Shown here piece by piece: positions 17,392 through 26,237 of a stretch of DNA of 64,000 nucleotides. Origin of the DNA: Paeniglutamicibacter quisquiliarum (GTDB taxonomy: Bacteria; Actinomycetota; Actinomycetes; Actinomycetales; Micrococcaceae). The notes below the pieces were generated by a model. It saw only the letters and a list, made by a program, of their open reading frames with translations, was not told the origin of the DNA and searched no databases. Position numbers and translations under genes: made by a program. Location: the NCBI RefSeq assembly GCF_019084045.1, contig NZ_JAHRED010000006.1, positions 1-64,000 on the forward strand, in the 5' to 3' direction. Position 1 is the stretch's first letter, and each line of letters opens with the position of its first letter.

Positions 17392-18260
17392 GTGAAATCG
17401 AGACGGCACTTCCCGCAAGGGTCGGCGTGCTGGGCGGCGGGCGCATGGGGGCAGGCATTGCCCACGCCTTCCTGATGAACGGCTCCCACGTCGTCGTCGT
17501 GGAACGCGACCAGGACAGTGCGCGCGCGGCGCTTGAACGCGTCACCGACTCCGTGGCCAAGTCGATTGCCCGCGGCCAGGTGGCCGAATCGCACGACCAG
17601 ATCGTCGCGCGGCTGGCCGTTTCGACGGACTACGCCGCTTTCACCGACCGCGAGCTGGTCGTCGAGGCGGTTCCCGAGATCTGGGAGCTGAAGGTTTCCT
17701 CGCTGCAAAAGGTGGAGGAAAACCTGGGCGAAACCGCGATCCTCGCCTCGAACACCTCCTCGCTGTCGATGAGTGGCCTGGCCGCGGAACTGCGACGCCC
17801 GGCGAACTTCCTGGGCCTGCACTTCTTCAACCCGGTGCCCGCCTCGACCCTGATCGAGGTGGTCATCGCCAAGCAGAGCGCCGCGGAGGTCATCGACAAG
17901 GCCCGCGGCTGGGTCAAGGCCCTGGGCAAGACCGCCGTGGTCGTCAACGACGCCCCGGGGTTCGCCAGCTCGCGCCTGGGAGTCGCCATTGCCCTGGAGG
18001 CCATGCGCATGGTGGAGGAGGGCGTGGCCACGGCCGAGGACATCGACAACGCCATGGTGCTGGGCTACAAGCACCCGACCGGACCCCTGAAGACGACCGA
18101 CATCGTCGGCCTGGACGTGCGGCTGGGCATTGCCGAGTACCTGCACGAGACCCTGGGGGACCGCTTTGCCCCGCCGCAGATCCTGCGGGACCTGGTGGAG
18201 CAGGGGCACCTGGGTCGCAAGACCGGTCGCGGTTTCTACGACTGGTCCGATTCCAGGTAG
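17388..18260 (+). CDS. paaH: 3-hydroxyacyl-CoA dehydrogenase (PaaH-like)
   Basis: A 290-residue NAD-dependent enzyme: Rossmann motif GGGRMGAGIA near residue 16, NTSSLSM, the catalytic His in LGLHFFNPVP near residue 145, and the C-terminal helical domain with GLDVRLGIA and GRGFYDW. In the phenylacetate pathway PaaH oxidises 3-hydroxyadipyl-CoA to 3-oxoadipyl-CoA, the substrate of the thiolase two genes upstream. The start overlaps the hydratase stop by ATGA. It is the last gene of the operon. Confidence 0.87.
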   Translation: MSEIETALPARVGVLGGGRMGAGIAHAFLMNGSHVVVVERDQDSARAALERVTDSVAKSIARGQVAESHDQIVARLAVSTDYAAFTDRELVVEAVPEIWELKVSSLQKVEENLGETAILASNTSSLSMSGLAAELRRPANFLGLHFFNPVPASTLIEVVIAKQSAAEVIDKARGWVKALGKTAVVVNDAPGFASSRLGVAIALEAMRMVEEGVATAEDIDNAMVLGYKHPTGPLKTTDIVGLDVRLGIAEYLHETLGDRFAPPQILRDLVEQGHLGRKTGRGFYDWSDSR

Positions 18261-18427
18261 TCCCGACCGCCAAGCCGGTGTGCGCCGTGGGCCATGGGTC
18301 CTGGGCGCGCGCCGGCTTGCGTGTCTCCACGCGGCAGGGAGAAATGGGCAGCCGCGGAGATCTTCGGTAGGTTGGAAGCCGAGCCGTCCGGGCACACCGG
18401 GCGCCACGGTGGGAAGGGAAAACAACC

Positions 18428-18802
18428 ATGTATGTCGTCACGAACCGCATCGATGTTCCGGAAGAACGTGCAGCAGCATTCGAGGAACGCTTCATCGGCA
18501 ACATGCGCTCCAACCTCCCCAACGTCCAGGGCCTGTCCCGCGCCACCCTTGATCGCCCCGTGGACCCGGCGGCGCAGTACAAGGTGACCATGGAATTCGA
18601 CTCCGAGTCGGACTTCGAGGCCTGGCGGGATTCCGAGGCGTTCCGCGCCTCGCATGCCCGGCCCGCGGCAGCGGCCCCCGGCACCGCCGGCCCGGCATCG
18701 GATGCCGGGACTGCCGGGGCGCCGAAGCCCGGTGCCCCGCGTCCGGCCACGGGACCGGAACACCACATCCGCATCGAAACCTACGAGGGTTACAGGGCCT
18801 GA
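18428..18802 (+). CDS. IsdG/MhuD-like ABM domain protein (candidate heme monooxygenase)
   Basis: The 124-residue protein has an antibiotic-biosynthesis-monooxygenase (ABM) fold at residues 1-80. It carries the Asn, Trp and His set typical of IsdG/MhuD heme-degrading enzymes: N6 in MYVVTNRID, a Trp in EAWRDS and a His in ASHA. A run rich in Ala, Pro and Gly (about residues 78-109) is inserted before the last strand (HHIRIETYEGYRA) and is unusual for the family. Its neighbourhood, 2.5 kb from the siderophore operon, fits iron recovery from heme, but no iron box was found upstream. Other ABM proteins act on different substrates. Confidence 0.65.
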   Translation: MYVVTNRIDVPEERAAAFEERFIGNMRSNLPNVQGLSRATLDRPVDPAAQYKVTMEFDSESDFEAWRDSEAFRASHARPAAAAPGTAGPASDAGTAGAPKPGAPRPATGPEHHIRIETYEGYRA

Positions 18803-18816
18803 GGGGAAACAACGCG

Positions 18817-19512
18817 ATGGGGGAGTCCGTGGAGCAGCCGCAGTGGGAGGGCGCCGTCAACGCCAGGATCGTGCTGGGAAGCATCTACCGCATGGGCCGG
18901 CGCGAGTGGCTGACCGGTGCCGGATGGCAGCAGGCCCACGCCGACGGCGTGCGCACCGTCATTGACCTGCGGAACCCCGACGAGGTGCGGCGGCGCCCCA
19001 CCGACCCCCAGGTCGACGAGGCCGCCACGGCGGGAATAACAATTGTCAACGCGCCCACCGAGGAACCGGGCCACCCCGAGTTCGCGCAGCTCGCCGTGCC
19101 CTACATGAACCATCCGCGGATGTACCCGCGGAACATCGAGTTCTTTCCCGGCCGCATCGCGGAGGTGTTCCACCAGATCGCCGCGGCCCGCGGAAAGGTC
19201 GTGCTGCATTGCTCGGCCGGGCGCGACCGCACCGGGTTGATCGTGTCGATGCTGCTGAAATTGGTCGACCGGCAGGACCTGCTCGAGGCCCAGTACGAGG
19301 CCTCCCTCCGGGGCATCAACGATTGGCACAGGGTCAGCCCCGTCAAGCACCCGCACGAGTCCTACCTCGAGGAACCGGACCTCATCGGCCCGCTGAACGA
19401 GCGGTTGGAGGCGCTGGGACGGTTCGTCGATTCACTCGGCGTCGAAGCCTTCCTGCTGGAGCACGGACTCAGCCCGGCCGAATTGGATCAGATCAGGAAG
19501 AAGATGGCCTGA
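18817..19512 (+). CDS. tyrosine-protein phosphatase (DSP/Y_phosphatase3 type)
   Basis: The 231-residue protein has the Cys-x5-Arg active-site loop HCSAGRDRTG near residue 130 and an upstream VIDLRNPDEV segment with the usual catalytic Asp region. This is the pattern of secreted or cytosolic actinobacterial PTPs related to PtpB of mycobacteria. It starts 14 bases after the preceding gene, so both are probably co-transcribed. No signal peptide is visible. A stem (CCCCGA/TTCGGGG, 19515-19530) follows the stop codon. Dephosphorylation of inositides is an alternative activity in this family. Confidence 0.83.
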   Translation: MGESVEQPQWEGAVNARIVLGSIYRMGRREWLTGAGWQQAHADGVRTVIDLRNPDEVRRRPTDPQVDEAATAGITIVNAPTEEPGHPEFAQLAVPYMNHPRMYPRNIEFFPGRIAEVFHQIAAARGKVVLHCSAGRDRTGLIVSMLLKLVDRQDLLEAQYEASLRGINDWHRVSPVKHPHESYLEEPDLIGPLNERLEALGRFVDSLGVEAFLLEHGLSPAELDQIRKKMA

Positions 19513-19543
19513 GCCCCGAGGTCTTCGGGGCCCGGCAGCACCT

Positions 19544-19549
19544 TAGGCT
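19544..19549 (+). promoter_or_regulatory. leaderless -10 box for the acetyltransferase gene
   Basis: TAGGCT ends six bases before ATG 19556. Only GGAG-like bases lie between, so the transcript most likely starts at the start codon. Confidence 0.6.
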
Positions 19550-19555
19550 GGAGCC

Positions 19556-20161
19556 ATGACAAAGATTGAACCCCTGACGTTGCGCGGGCGCCTGGTGACC
19601 CTCGAACCCCTGCGGCACGGACACCACGACGAACTCGTTGACGCGGTCAACGACGGCGATGTCTTCAACCTTTGGTACACGGTGGTGCCGGCACCGGATG
19701 AGATGCGCGCCGAAATCGATCGCCGCCTCGAATTGCAGGAGCAGGGGTCGATGCTGCCATTTGTCACCCGGCGCAATGCGGATTCCGCGGTGCTGGGCAT
19801 GACGACCTACATGGACATCGACCCGGGGCTGCCCCGCGTCGAGATCGGCTCGACCTGGAACCGGGCCTCGGTGCGCGGGACCGGCACCAACGTCGACTCA
19901 AAGCTCCTGCTGCTCACCCACGCCTTCGAGGTGCTCGGCTGCCCGGCGGTGGAGTTCCGCACGCACTGGATGAACATGCCCTCCCGCTCCGCCATCGAAC
20001 GCCTGGGCGCCAAGCTCGACGGGGTGCTGCGCTCCCACCGGCGCATGGCCGACGGGTCGTTGCGCGACACCTGCGTGTACTCGATTATCGCCTCCGAATG
20101 GCCCCAGGTGCGGTCCGGGCTGGAGCACCGGCTGGCCGGGCACCTGCAGCGAGGCCGCTAG
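19556..20161 (+). CDS. GNAT acetyltransferase, RimJ/RimL type
   Basis: The 201-residue protein opens with the RimJ/RimL pattern LRGRLVTLEPL, has WNRASVRGTGTNVDSKLLLL at the acetyl-CoA loop (the usual RGxGxG/A reads RGTGTN), and RSAIERLGAKLDGVLRSHR near the end. Such enzymes acetylate N-termini of ribosomal proteins or small amines; the substrate is unknown. It has its own likely leaderless promoter behind the phosphatase gene. Confidence 0.8.
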   Translation: MTKIEPLTLRGRLVTLEPLRHGHHDELVDAVNDGDVFNLWYTVVPAPDEMRAEIDRRLELQEQGSMLPFVTRRNADSAVLGMTTYMDIDPGLPRVEIGSTWNRASVRGTGTNVDSKLLLLTHAFEVLGCPAVEFRTHWMNMPSRSAIERLGAKLDGVLRSHRRMADGSLRDTCVYSIIASEWPQVRSGLEHRLAGHLQRGR

Positions 20162-20182
20162 CCCGGGGCCTCCGGGCGGGGC

Positions 20183-20767
20183 TCAGGTCCCGTCGACGGG
20201 CACGAACGCCATGTAGGCGAGATCCGCCTCGGTGTCGCCGCGGAAGGTGACCTCCAGAAACGCCGCTTCCCTGGGCGTTGCCACGCTGCCGGAGATGCCC
20301 ACGGGGCCACCGGGGCCACACTGCGTTCCGCCGTCCCCGGCCAGCTCTGCGCTGTCACCATCGAGCAGCCTGAACGCATAGGCCACGGGCGTGGAACACG
20401 ACAGCTCGATGTGGAAGCCGCGTCCCGGGCCGTCACCGGGCAACGCAAAGCGCGTGGAGGTGGAAAAATGTTCCGCCAGCTGCACGCGCTCGCTGCCCGG
20501 TTCGGCGTCCACGACCGGGTGCATGCCCCGGCGGACCTGGTGGGCGGCCATGGCCGGAGGCAGGCCTGAAATGCGCTTCGCCAACCCCTCCGACTCGTAC
20601 GGCTGGAACATGAGGACCGAAGCCGTCGGCGGCACCTCGTGGTGGGTGGGCACCGGGGAGGGCGCCGGGGGACCCCCTGCCGCTCCCTCCCCGTCAAGCG
20701 GCACGCAGGCGGCCAGCAGCAGCACGAGCGCCGTGGCGCCGGGAAATGCCTTCGGGATGCGCATCAT
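20183..20767 (-). CDS. lipoprotein, paralogue A flanking the siderophore operon
   Basis: A 194-residue protein with a lipoprotein signal peptide (lipobox LLAAC, Cys at about residue 21), then a Pro-rich linker and a globular domain. The motif PGSERVQLAEHFSTSTRF and a later Cys pair (SCSTP, TQCGPGGP) recur in the protein encoded at 26476-27084, so the two are paralogues. I do not recognise the family. Location at both borders of the siderophore operon suggests, but does not prove, a role at the cell surface in iron uptake. TAGGGT (20779-20774) ends six bases before the ATG, so the start is likely leaderless. Confidence 0.75.
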   Translation of the reverse strand: MMRIPKAFPGATALVLLLAACVPLDGEGAAGGPPAPSPVPTHHEVPPTASVLMFQPYESEGLAKRISGLPPAMAAHQVRRGMHPVVDAEPGSERVQLAEHFSTSTRFALPGDGPGRGFHIELSCSTPVAYAFRLLDGDSAELAGDGGTQCGPGGPVGISGSVATPREAAFLEVTFRGDTEADLAYMAFVPVDGT

Positions 20768-20854
20768 GAACCGACCCTATCGGCAACGGGCACGCCACGG
20801 GAGGTTGCGCGTGCGGGCACGTGCCCCGTGGTGTGCGCCACCGACCCGGTGAAC

Positions 20855-20896
20855 GCACCGCAGGGCCGCCGCCGGATGGCGGGGGCCCTGCGGTGC
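20855..20896 (-). terminator. terminator of the siderophore operon
   Basis: GCACCGCAGGGCC (20855-20867) and GGCCCTGCGGTGC (20884-20896) form a 13-bp stem just behind the fused synthetase gene. It separates the operon from the lipoprotein promoter, so the lipoprotein is transcribed on its own. Confidence 0.65.
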
Positions 20897-20902
20897 AGCC
20901 AG

Positions 20903-23320
20903 CTAGCCGCGCCCGGCCAGCGGATTGGCCAGGGTGCCGGCGTAGATCAGCCCGCCGGACTGGTCGGCGAGGTCAAGCATCTGCGCGTTGTTGCGCAGCT
21001 GCAGCCGGTTCAGGCAGGAGAGCTCGAAGTCGGCGGCGAACAAGTCCAGCGCGTCGAACGCCTCGGCCGTTTCCGGGTGCCGGGTCCGGTAGGCGAGCAG
21101 CCGCTCGGCGGCGGTTGCCCAGAAATCCTCCTCGCCGCAGATTCCCTCGCGGGCCAGGGCGGGGGCCAGGAAGCGCAGGAAGCAGTCCACGATGTCGGTG
21201 AAGACCACCAGCCGGCGCTCCGCCTCCGGGACCGCCGCGCGGATCCGCTCAACCTCGGCCGGCAGCGGCTGCCGGTCCCCGAGCACCGCGATCTCCTCGG
21301 CCAGGTCCTTGTGCAGCACCTTCACCGGGACCGATCCCTCGAGCACCAGGATGACGTTCTCCCCGTGCGGCATGAACGCCAGGTCGTAGCGGCACAGGCA
21401 GTGCACCAGCGGCACCAGGTAGGCGTCGAAGTAGCGGGCGAGCCAGTCGGTGGCCGCGAGGCCGGAGCGCCGGATGTGCGCGGCGGCCAGCGAGGCGCCC
21501 GCCGCGTCGACGTGCAGCAGCGAGGCCATGGTGGCCAGCTGCTGCCCGTCCTCCAGCAGGCCGGCCGGGGATTCGCGCCAGAGCGCGGCCAGCATCTTGC
21601 GCTGCGGGGCGCCGTGGCCGGCGGCCTCGAAGAGCGGGGAGGAGTAGCCGACCGCGGCGATCTCGCGCAGCAGGCCCACGTTGCCGCGCGAGAGCTCCGC
21701 GTCGTTGTCGAAGACCGCGGTGAGCCACGCGTTGATGGCCGGGGTGCCCTCCATGTAGGCGGCCGAGAGCCCGCGCATGAAGCCCATGTTCAGCACCGAC
21801 AGGGCCGTCTTCACGTAGTGGCGCGTCGGCGCGCTGCGGTTGAAGAAGGTGCGGATCGACTGCTGCGGCTGGTAGAGGTCCTCCCCGGCGCCCAGGTGCA
21901 CCAGGTGGCCGCTGGCGACATCGGGTGCGAAGCTGAGGGCCAGCTTGTGCTCCCACTGCCAGGGGTGGATGGGCAGCAGCACGAAGTCGGCCGGATCCAG
22001 GCCGCTGCCGGCGCAGGCATCGGCGATCCGCGCCCGGAAGAGCGCCAGCTGGCGCTCGCCGAGTTCGGCGAGCAGCAGCGATTCGGCGTCCAGTCCCGGC
22101 AGCGAGCTGTAGCGGGCGCGGGAGGCGTGCGCGGCCAGCCACTCGAGGGCAAGCGCGGCGCCGGTTTCCGGCGCGTAGGACAGGTAGTCGTTGGCGCCCA
22201 GGCCGAGGCGCCCGTTGTTCGCCACGAAGCAGGGGTGGCCCTCGGTCATCGCGGCCTCGGTGCGCTGGAAGTCGGCGACGGCGTCCCCGGTGCCGGCGGC
22301 CAGCTCGGCGGCGCCGGCGGTGGAGTGCAGCTGCTTGTAGCAGTGCCCGGCCAGGGTGCTGCCGATCTCCTCGAGGTACACCGGCAGCTGGGCCGCGGAA
22401 AGCCCCAGGGTGTCGCGGAAGGCCAGCACGAAGCCGGCGGCATCCGGTGCCGCCGGCACCCCGTCGGCCAGGACCTCCAGCGAGTCGGGGTCGACGGACC
22501 AGTGTTCCAGGGCGTGCACGTCGGCGCGGAAGCGGTATTCAAGGGTGCCGGTGCCCAGGGTCCAGGAGCCGGGAACGGCGCCGGGCGCCGGGGCGAGCAG
22601 CCGCTCGTGGGTGAACTCGGCGATCGCCTTGGCCAGCACGTGCCGGTTCGCCGTTTCCCAGCGTCCCGGGGACAGGTGCGCGGCGGCGGAGGAGGGTCGG
22701 CCGGTGGCCCGCGCGAAGTCGTCCCGGGTACACAGCGAGAGCAGCGCGGTCTTGGCCGGGGTGTCGGGGCCGGCCGGCAGCTCGATGCGCCCGGCCGGGC
22801 GGAAGCCGAGCCGGGAATTCAGCGAGTGGATGGCGGTGTTCGCGGCGTCGGGCTCGACCACCACGCGCAGCACCGCGGGATCCGCGAAGAGGTGGGCGAG
22901 CGCGGCCTCCATGGCCGCGGCGCTGAAGCCCGGCAGGGCCCTGCCGTCACCGGGGCCCGCGAGCAGCAGGTGCATGCCCGCGTCCCCGTGCCGGTGGGCG
23001 TAGCGCCCGGCCAGCACCGAGTGCTCCGGCGCATAGTGCTCGAGCAGGAACACCGCTTCGGGCGCGGCGTCCCCGCGCAATGCCGGCAGCAGGCCCAGCA
23101 ACACGTGGTGGTGGGCCGCGGCGTCGAGCTGCTCGTAGGCGGCCCGGACCTCCGCGACGCTGGTGCCGTTCATGCCCCAGAAGCGGGCCCGTTCGGTGTT
23201 TACCCAGCCGTGCAGCAGCCCGGCGTCGGTCCCCGGGTCGAAGCGGCGGAAGGTGAAGTCGGTGGCCGCGGGCGCGGTGCGGCGGGCGGGGGGAATGACG
23301 ATTGAGGGCGTGGAAATCAT
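20903..23320 (-). CDS. fused siderophore acyltransferase / IucA-IucC NIS synthetase
   Basis: The 805-residue protein joins two enzymes that are separate in streptomycetes. Residues about 20-200 form an IucB/DesC-like GNAT acyltransferase (WGMNGTS, NSRLGFRP). Residues about 210-800 form an IucA/IucC NRPS-independent siderophore synthetase with EGHPCFVANNGRLG, PIHPWQWEHKL, PTRHYVKTALSVLNMGFMRG and the C-terminal FhuF-like half. Together with the hydroxylase and decarboxylase upstream it should acylate an N-hydroxylated diamine and condense the units, as in desferrioxamine or bisucaberin synthesis. Its start overlaps the hydroxylase stop by four bases. Confidence 0.88.
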   Translation of the reverse strand: MISTPSIVIPPARRTAPAATDFTFRRFDPGTDAGLLHGWVNTERARFWGMNGTSVAEVRAAYEQLDAAAHHHVLLGLLPALRGDAAPEAVFLLEHYAPEHSVLAGRYAHRHGDAGMHLLLAGPGDGRALPGFSAAAMEAALAHLFADPAVLRVVVEPDAANTAIHSLNSRLGFRPAGRIELPAGPDTPAKTALLSLCTRDDFARATGRPSSAAAHLSPGRWETANRHVLAKAIAEFTHERLLAPAPGAVPGSWTLGTGTLEYRFRADVHALEHWSVDPDSLEVLADGVPAAPDAAGFVLAFRDTLGLSAAQLPVYLEEIGSTLAGHCYKQLHSTAGAAELAAGTGDAVADFQRTEAAMTEGHPCFVANNGRLGLGANDYLSYAPETGAALALEWLAAHASRARYSSLPGLDAESLLLAELGERQLALFRARIADACAGSGLDPADFVLLPIHPWQWEHKLALSFAPDVASGHLVHLGAGEDLYQPQQSIRTFFNRSAPTRHYVKTALSVLNMGFMRGLSAAYMEGTPAINAWLTAVFDNDAELSRGNVGLLREIAAVGYSSPLFEAAGHGAPQRKMLAALWRESPAGLLEDGQQLATMASLLHVDAAGASLAAAHIRRSGLAATDWLARYFDAYLVPLVHCLCRYDLAFMPHGENVILVLEGSVPVKVLHKDLAEEIAVLGDRQPLPAEVERIRAAVPEAERRLVVFTDIVDCFLRFLAPALAREGICGEEDFWATAAERLLAYRTRHPETAEAFDALDLFAADFELSCLNRLQLRNNAQMLDLADQSGGLIYAGTLANPLAGRG

Positions 23321-24657
23321 GCGTGGGCTCCTTCGAGCGTGGGGGAGGGCAGCGTCGGGGATGCGGGTGCGGGGCTGCCGAAGGACTGGAAGCCGATGCG
23401 CTTCTCCACCGCGTAGTGCTCGTACCCCGCGATCCGGTTGATGATCACCGAGTTGCGGTAGGCTCCCATGCCCAGGTCGGGGGCGGTGAAGCCGTGGGTG
23501 TGCAGCTCGGCGTTCTGCACCAGCACGTCGCCGTCGTTGCTGACCGCGTAGTTTCTGTCCACGTCCAGCCGGCCGTCGGCCAACCGGTTGATGCGCGTTC
23601 CGAGGCCCGCCAGGAACGCGGGCTCGCGGTAGGCGTAGCCGGTGGCCAGCACCAGGGTATCGGCCACGGTGGAGAATTCCCCGCCGTCGTCCTGGTTGCG
23701 CAGCCGCAGCTCCAGGGCACCGTCACGGTGTTCGATGCCCTGCAGGGCGGTGGCCGCGCGCAGCGTGACCGGGGCGTGCCCGGAGACCTGGCGGCGGTAG
23801 AGCAGCTCGTGGATCTCGTCGATCAAGTCGGCGTTGATGCCCTTGTACAGGCCCTTCTGGCTGGCCGAGAGCGCGTCGCGGGTGCCCTGGCCCAGGGAAT
23901 GGAAGTGGTCGATGTACTCCGGGGAGGTCATCTCCAGGGTCAGCTTGGTGTATTCGAGCGGGAAGAAGCGCGGGGAGCGCGTGACCCATTCGAGGTGCGT
24001 CTCCGGGCCCAGGGTCCCGAGCAGGTCGGCGAAGACCTCCGCGGCACTCTGTCCGCTGCCCACCACCGCGATGCGGGAGCCCGCGGCGATGGCGGCGCGG
24101 GCGGGGCGGTAGCCGCTGGTGTGCACGGCCTGGCCGGTTCCCAGCACGCATTCGGGAACGGAGGCGGGCACGTACGGGCTGGTTCCGGTGCCCAGCACCA
24201 GGCGCCGGGTGCGCACGGTGGAGACCCCGTCGTCGTGGTGCACATCGAGCTCGTACACCCCGTCGGCGAAGCGGGCGGCGGCGACGTGGGCGCCGAAACG
24301 CACCGAGGGCAGCCGCGCGGCCGCCCAGCGCAGGTAGTTGTTGTATTCCTCGCGCAGCGGGTAGAAGTTCTCGCGGATGTAAAACGGGTACAGGCGCCCG
24401 GTGTCCTTGAGGTGGTTCAGGAAGGAGAGCGGGTGGGCGGGGTCGGCCATGGTGACCAGGTCGGCCATGAACGGGACCTGCAGGTGCGTGCCCTCGAGCA
24501 TCATGCCCGGGTGCCAGGCGAATTCCGCGGCACGCTCGAGCACCAGCACGTCGAGTCCCGGCACGGCGTCGGCCAGGGCCGCGAAGCCGAGGTTGAAGGG
24601 CCCGGCGCCGATGGCGATCGCGTCGTGGACGCGGGCGGTGTCAAATGCGGTGCTCAT
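23317..24657 (-). CDS. lysine/cadaverine N-hydroxylase (IucD/DesB family)
   Basis: A 446-residue FAD- and NADPH-dependent N-hydroxylating monooxygenase. It has the FAD motif AIGAGPFNLGFAAL near residue 12, the NADPH motif VVGSGQSAAEVFADL near residue 200, and the C-terminal LATGYAYREP and NAELHTHGFTAPDLG motifs of ornithine/lysine hydroxylases. In this operon cadaverine or a similar diamine is the probable substrate. It overlaps both neighbours by four bases (ATGA), so the three genes are translationally coupled. Confidence 0.9.
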   Translation of the reverse strand: MSTAFDTARVHDAIAIGAGPFNLGFAALADAVPGLDVLVLERAAEFAWHPGMMLEGTHLQVPFMADLVTMADPAHPLSFLNHLKDTGRLYPFYIRENFYPLREEYNNYLRWAAARLPSVRFGAHVAAARFADGVYELDVHHDDGVSTVRTRRLVLGTGTSPYVPASVPECVLGTGQAVHTSGYRPARAAIAAGSRIAVVGSGQSAAEVFADLLGTLGPETHLEWVTRSPRFFPLEYTKLTLEMTSPEYIDHFHSLGQGTRDALSASQKGLYKGINADLIDEIHELLYRRQVSGHAPVTLRAATALQGIEHRDGALELRLRNQDDGGEFSTVADTLVLATGYAYREPAFLAGLGTRINRLADGRLDVDRNYAVSNDGDVLVQNAELHTHGFTAPDLGMGAYRNSVIINRIAGYEHYAVEKRIGFQSFGSPAPASPTLPSPTLEGAHA

Positions 24658-26177
24658 GCCTGCACCCCCGCCAGTGCGCGCTCGCCGGCGATGCGGCGGC
24701 CATGTCCCACGACGGCCGCCAGGATGGCGGCGACGTCCTCGATGGAGGTCTGCGGGTTCAGCAGCGTGAGCTTGAGGTGGCGCACCCCGGCAATGGTGGT
24801 GGCGGCGACCATGGCCTCGCCGGAGTCGTAGAGCGCGCTGCGGATCTCGTTGGCCAGCGGCGCGTGCCCCGCCTCGACGGGGACCGGTGGGACGTAGCGG
24901 AAGACGACGGTGCTCAGCTGGACCTCGGCGGCCAGCTCGAGTTCGGGGTGCTCGTCGACCAGCCGCCCGGCCGCGGCGGCCAGGTCCATGACGCTGTCGA
25001 ACATCGATCCCAGCGCCTCTGCGCCCATCGAGCGCAGGGTCACCCAGAGCTTGAGCGCGTCAAAGCGGCGGGTGGTGGCCAGCGACTTGTCGACCTGGTT
25101 GGGGGTGCGCCCGGCCTCGGCGGCGGGGTTGAGGTATTCGGCGTGGTGCGAAACCAGTCCGAGGGCGGTGCGGTCGCGGACCACGATCGCGCTGGAACCG
25201 ATGGGCTGGAAGAAGGACTTGTGGAAGTCCACGGTCACCGAGTTTGCGGCCTCGATGCCGGCCAGCAGCCCGCGGTGGCGCGGGGAGCCAAGCAGCCCGC
25301 AGCCATAGGCGGCGTCGACGTGGAACCATGCCCCGTGCGCCGCGGCCAATTCCCCAATGGCCGGCAGCGGGTCGATGGAGCCGAAGTCGGTGGTACCGGC
25401 GGTGGCGACGATCGCCATGGCGCGCAGCCCTGCCGCCCGGTCCTTTTCCAGTGCGCGCCGCAGGGCAGCCGCATCCATCCGGTGGAGCGCGTCGCACTCG
25501 ATGGCGACCACCGCCTCGGCGCCCAGCCCCAGCAGGGACGCGGAGGTGGAGATGCTGAAATGGCTGTCGGCCGAGGCATAGATGCGCAGCCCGGCGAGGC
25601 GTTCGGGCAGGCTCCCCGGCTTGCCCGCGACGGCGGTGTTGCGGGCCAGCAGCATGGCCTGCAGGTTCGAGGCGGTGCCGCCGCTGGTGAAGACGCCGTC
25701 GGCGTCCGGGCCGAGGCCGGCCAGGTCGGCGGCCCAGTCGATCAGGCGCTGCTCGATGAGCGTGGCGCCCGCGCTCTGGTCCCAGGTGTCCATCGAGGTG
25801 TTCACGGTGGTGACCAGGGCCTCGGCCGCGATGGCGGGAAGCGCCACGGGGCAATTCAGGTGCGCGGCGTAGCGCGGATGGTGGAAGTAGACGGCGTCCC
25901 GCAGATAGAGCTCCGTTGCCTCTTCGAGGGCGGCTTCGGTGGTGCCCAGCGGAGTCCGAAGGTCCACGGCGTCGAGCCTGGCGCGCAGTGCGTCGGGGCC
26001 GGGGCCGGTGGTGGGACCGGCGGCGGCGGCGATGGACCGGGCCGCGAGCCTGGCGGCGGCGCCAAATTCCTCGGCCATGCGATCGGCGGTGTCGCTGCCG
26101 AGGAGTTGGTCGGCGGCGACCGGAAGGAATCGCGTGGGGGTGGACAGGGTCTGCGCCAGGGGACGTTGGGGCGTCAT
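24654..26177 (-). CDS. PLP-dependent decarboxylase of siderophore synthesis (DesA-like)
   Basis: The 507-residue enzyme belongs to the group II PLP decarboxylases: HPRYAAHLNCP near residue 98, TSGGTASNLQAMLLAR near 165, WFHVDAAYGCG near 285, and the PLP lysine in VDFHKSFFQP near 323. DesA decarboxylates lysine to cadaverine; relatives act on 2,4-diaminobutyrate. The coupled N-hydroxylase and synthetase point to a desferrioxamine-type pathway. AAGGAG precedes the ATG at 26177. As first gene it lies directly behind the iron box at 26219-26237. Confidence 0.88.
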   Translation of the reverse strand: MTPQRPLAQTLSTPTRFLPVAADQLLGSDTADRMAEEFGAAARLAARSIAAAAGPTTGPGPDALRARLDAVDLRTPLGTTEAALEEATELYLRDAVYFHHPRYAAHLNCPVALPAIAAEALVTTVNTSMDTWDQSAGATLIEQRLIDWAADLAGLGPDADGVFTSGGTASNLQAMLLARNTAVAGKPGSLPERLAGLRIYASADSHFSISTSASLLGLGAEAVVAIECDALHRMDAAALRRALEKDRAAGLRAMAIVATAGTTDFGSIDPLPAIGELAAAHGAWFHVDAAYGCGLLGSPRHRGLLAGIEAANSVTVDFHKSFFQPIGSSAIVVRDRTALGLVSHHAEYLNPAAEAGRTPNQVDKSLATTRRFDALKLWVTLRSMGAEALGSMFDSVMDLAAAAGRLVDEHPELELAAEVQLSTVVFRYVPPVPVEAGHAPLANEIRSALYDSGEAMVAATTIAGVRHLKLTLLNPQTSIEDVAAILAAVVGHGRRIAGERALAGVQA

Positions 26178-26218
26178 GGGGCTCCTTTAAGATCGGGGAA
26201 TGCCGCGAGATGGTAGGC

Positions 26219-26237
26219 AAAGGTTATGCTTACCTAA
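26219..26237. promoter_or_regulatory. DtxR/IdeR iron box of the siderophore operon
   Basis: CAAGGTTATGCTTACCTAA matches the 19-bp DtxR/IdeR consensus TTAGGTTAGGCTAACCTAA at 15 of 19 positions, including both AGGTTA/ACCTAA cores. It sits 42 bases before the start codon of the first siderophore gene, so iron-loaded repressor would shut the operon. Confidence 0.8.

Noticed and set aside
18360-18427. Iron box before the IsdG-like gene
   Set aside because: GGTAGGTTGG gives only part of one half-site; no second half is present.
20639-23305. 888-residue open frame antisense to the siderophore synthetase
   Set aside because: Low-complexity Gly/Val/Arg/Gln translation and no start signal; shadow frame.
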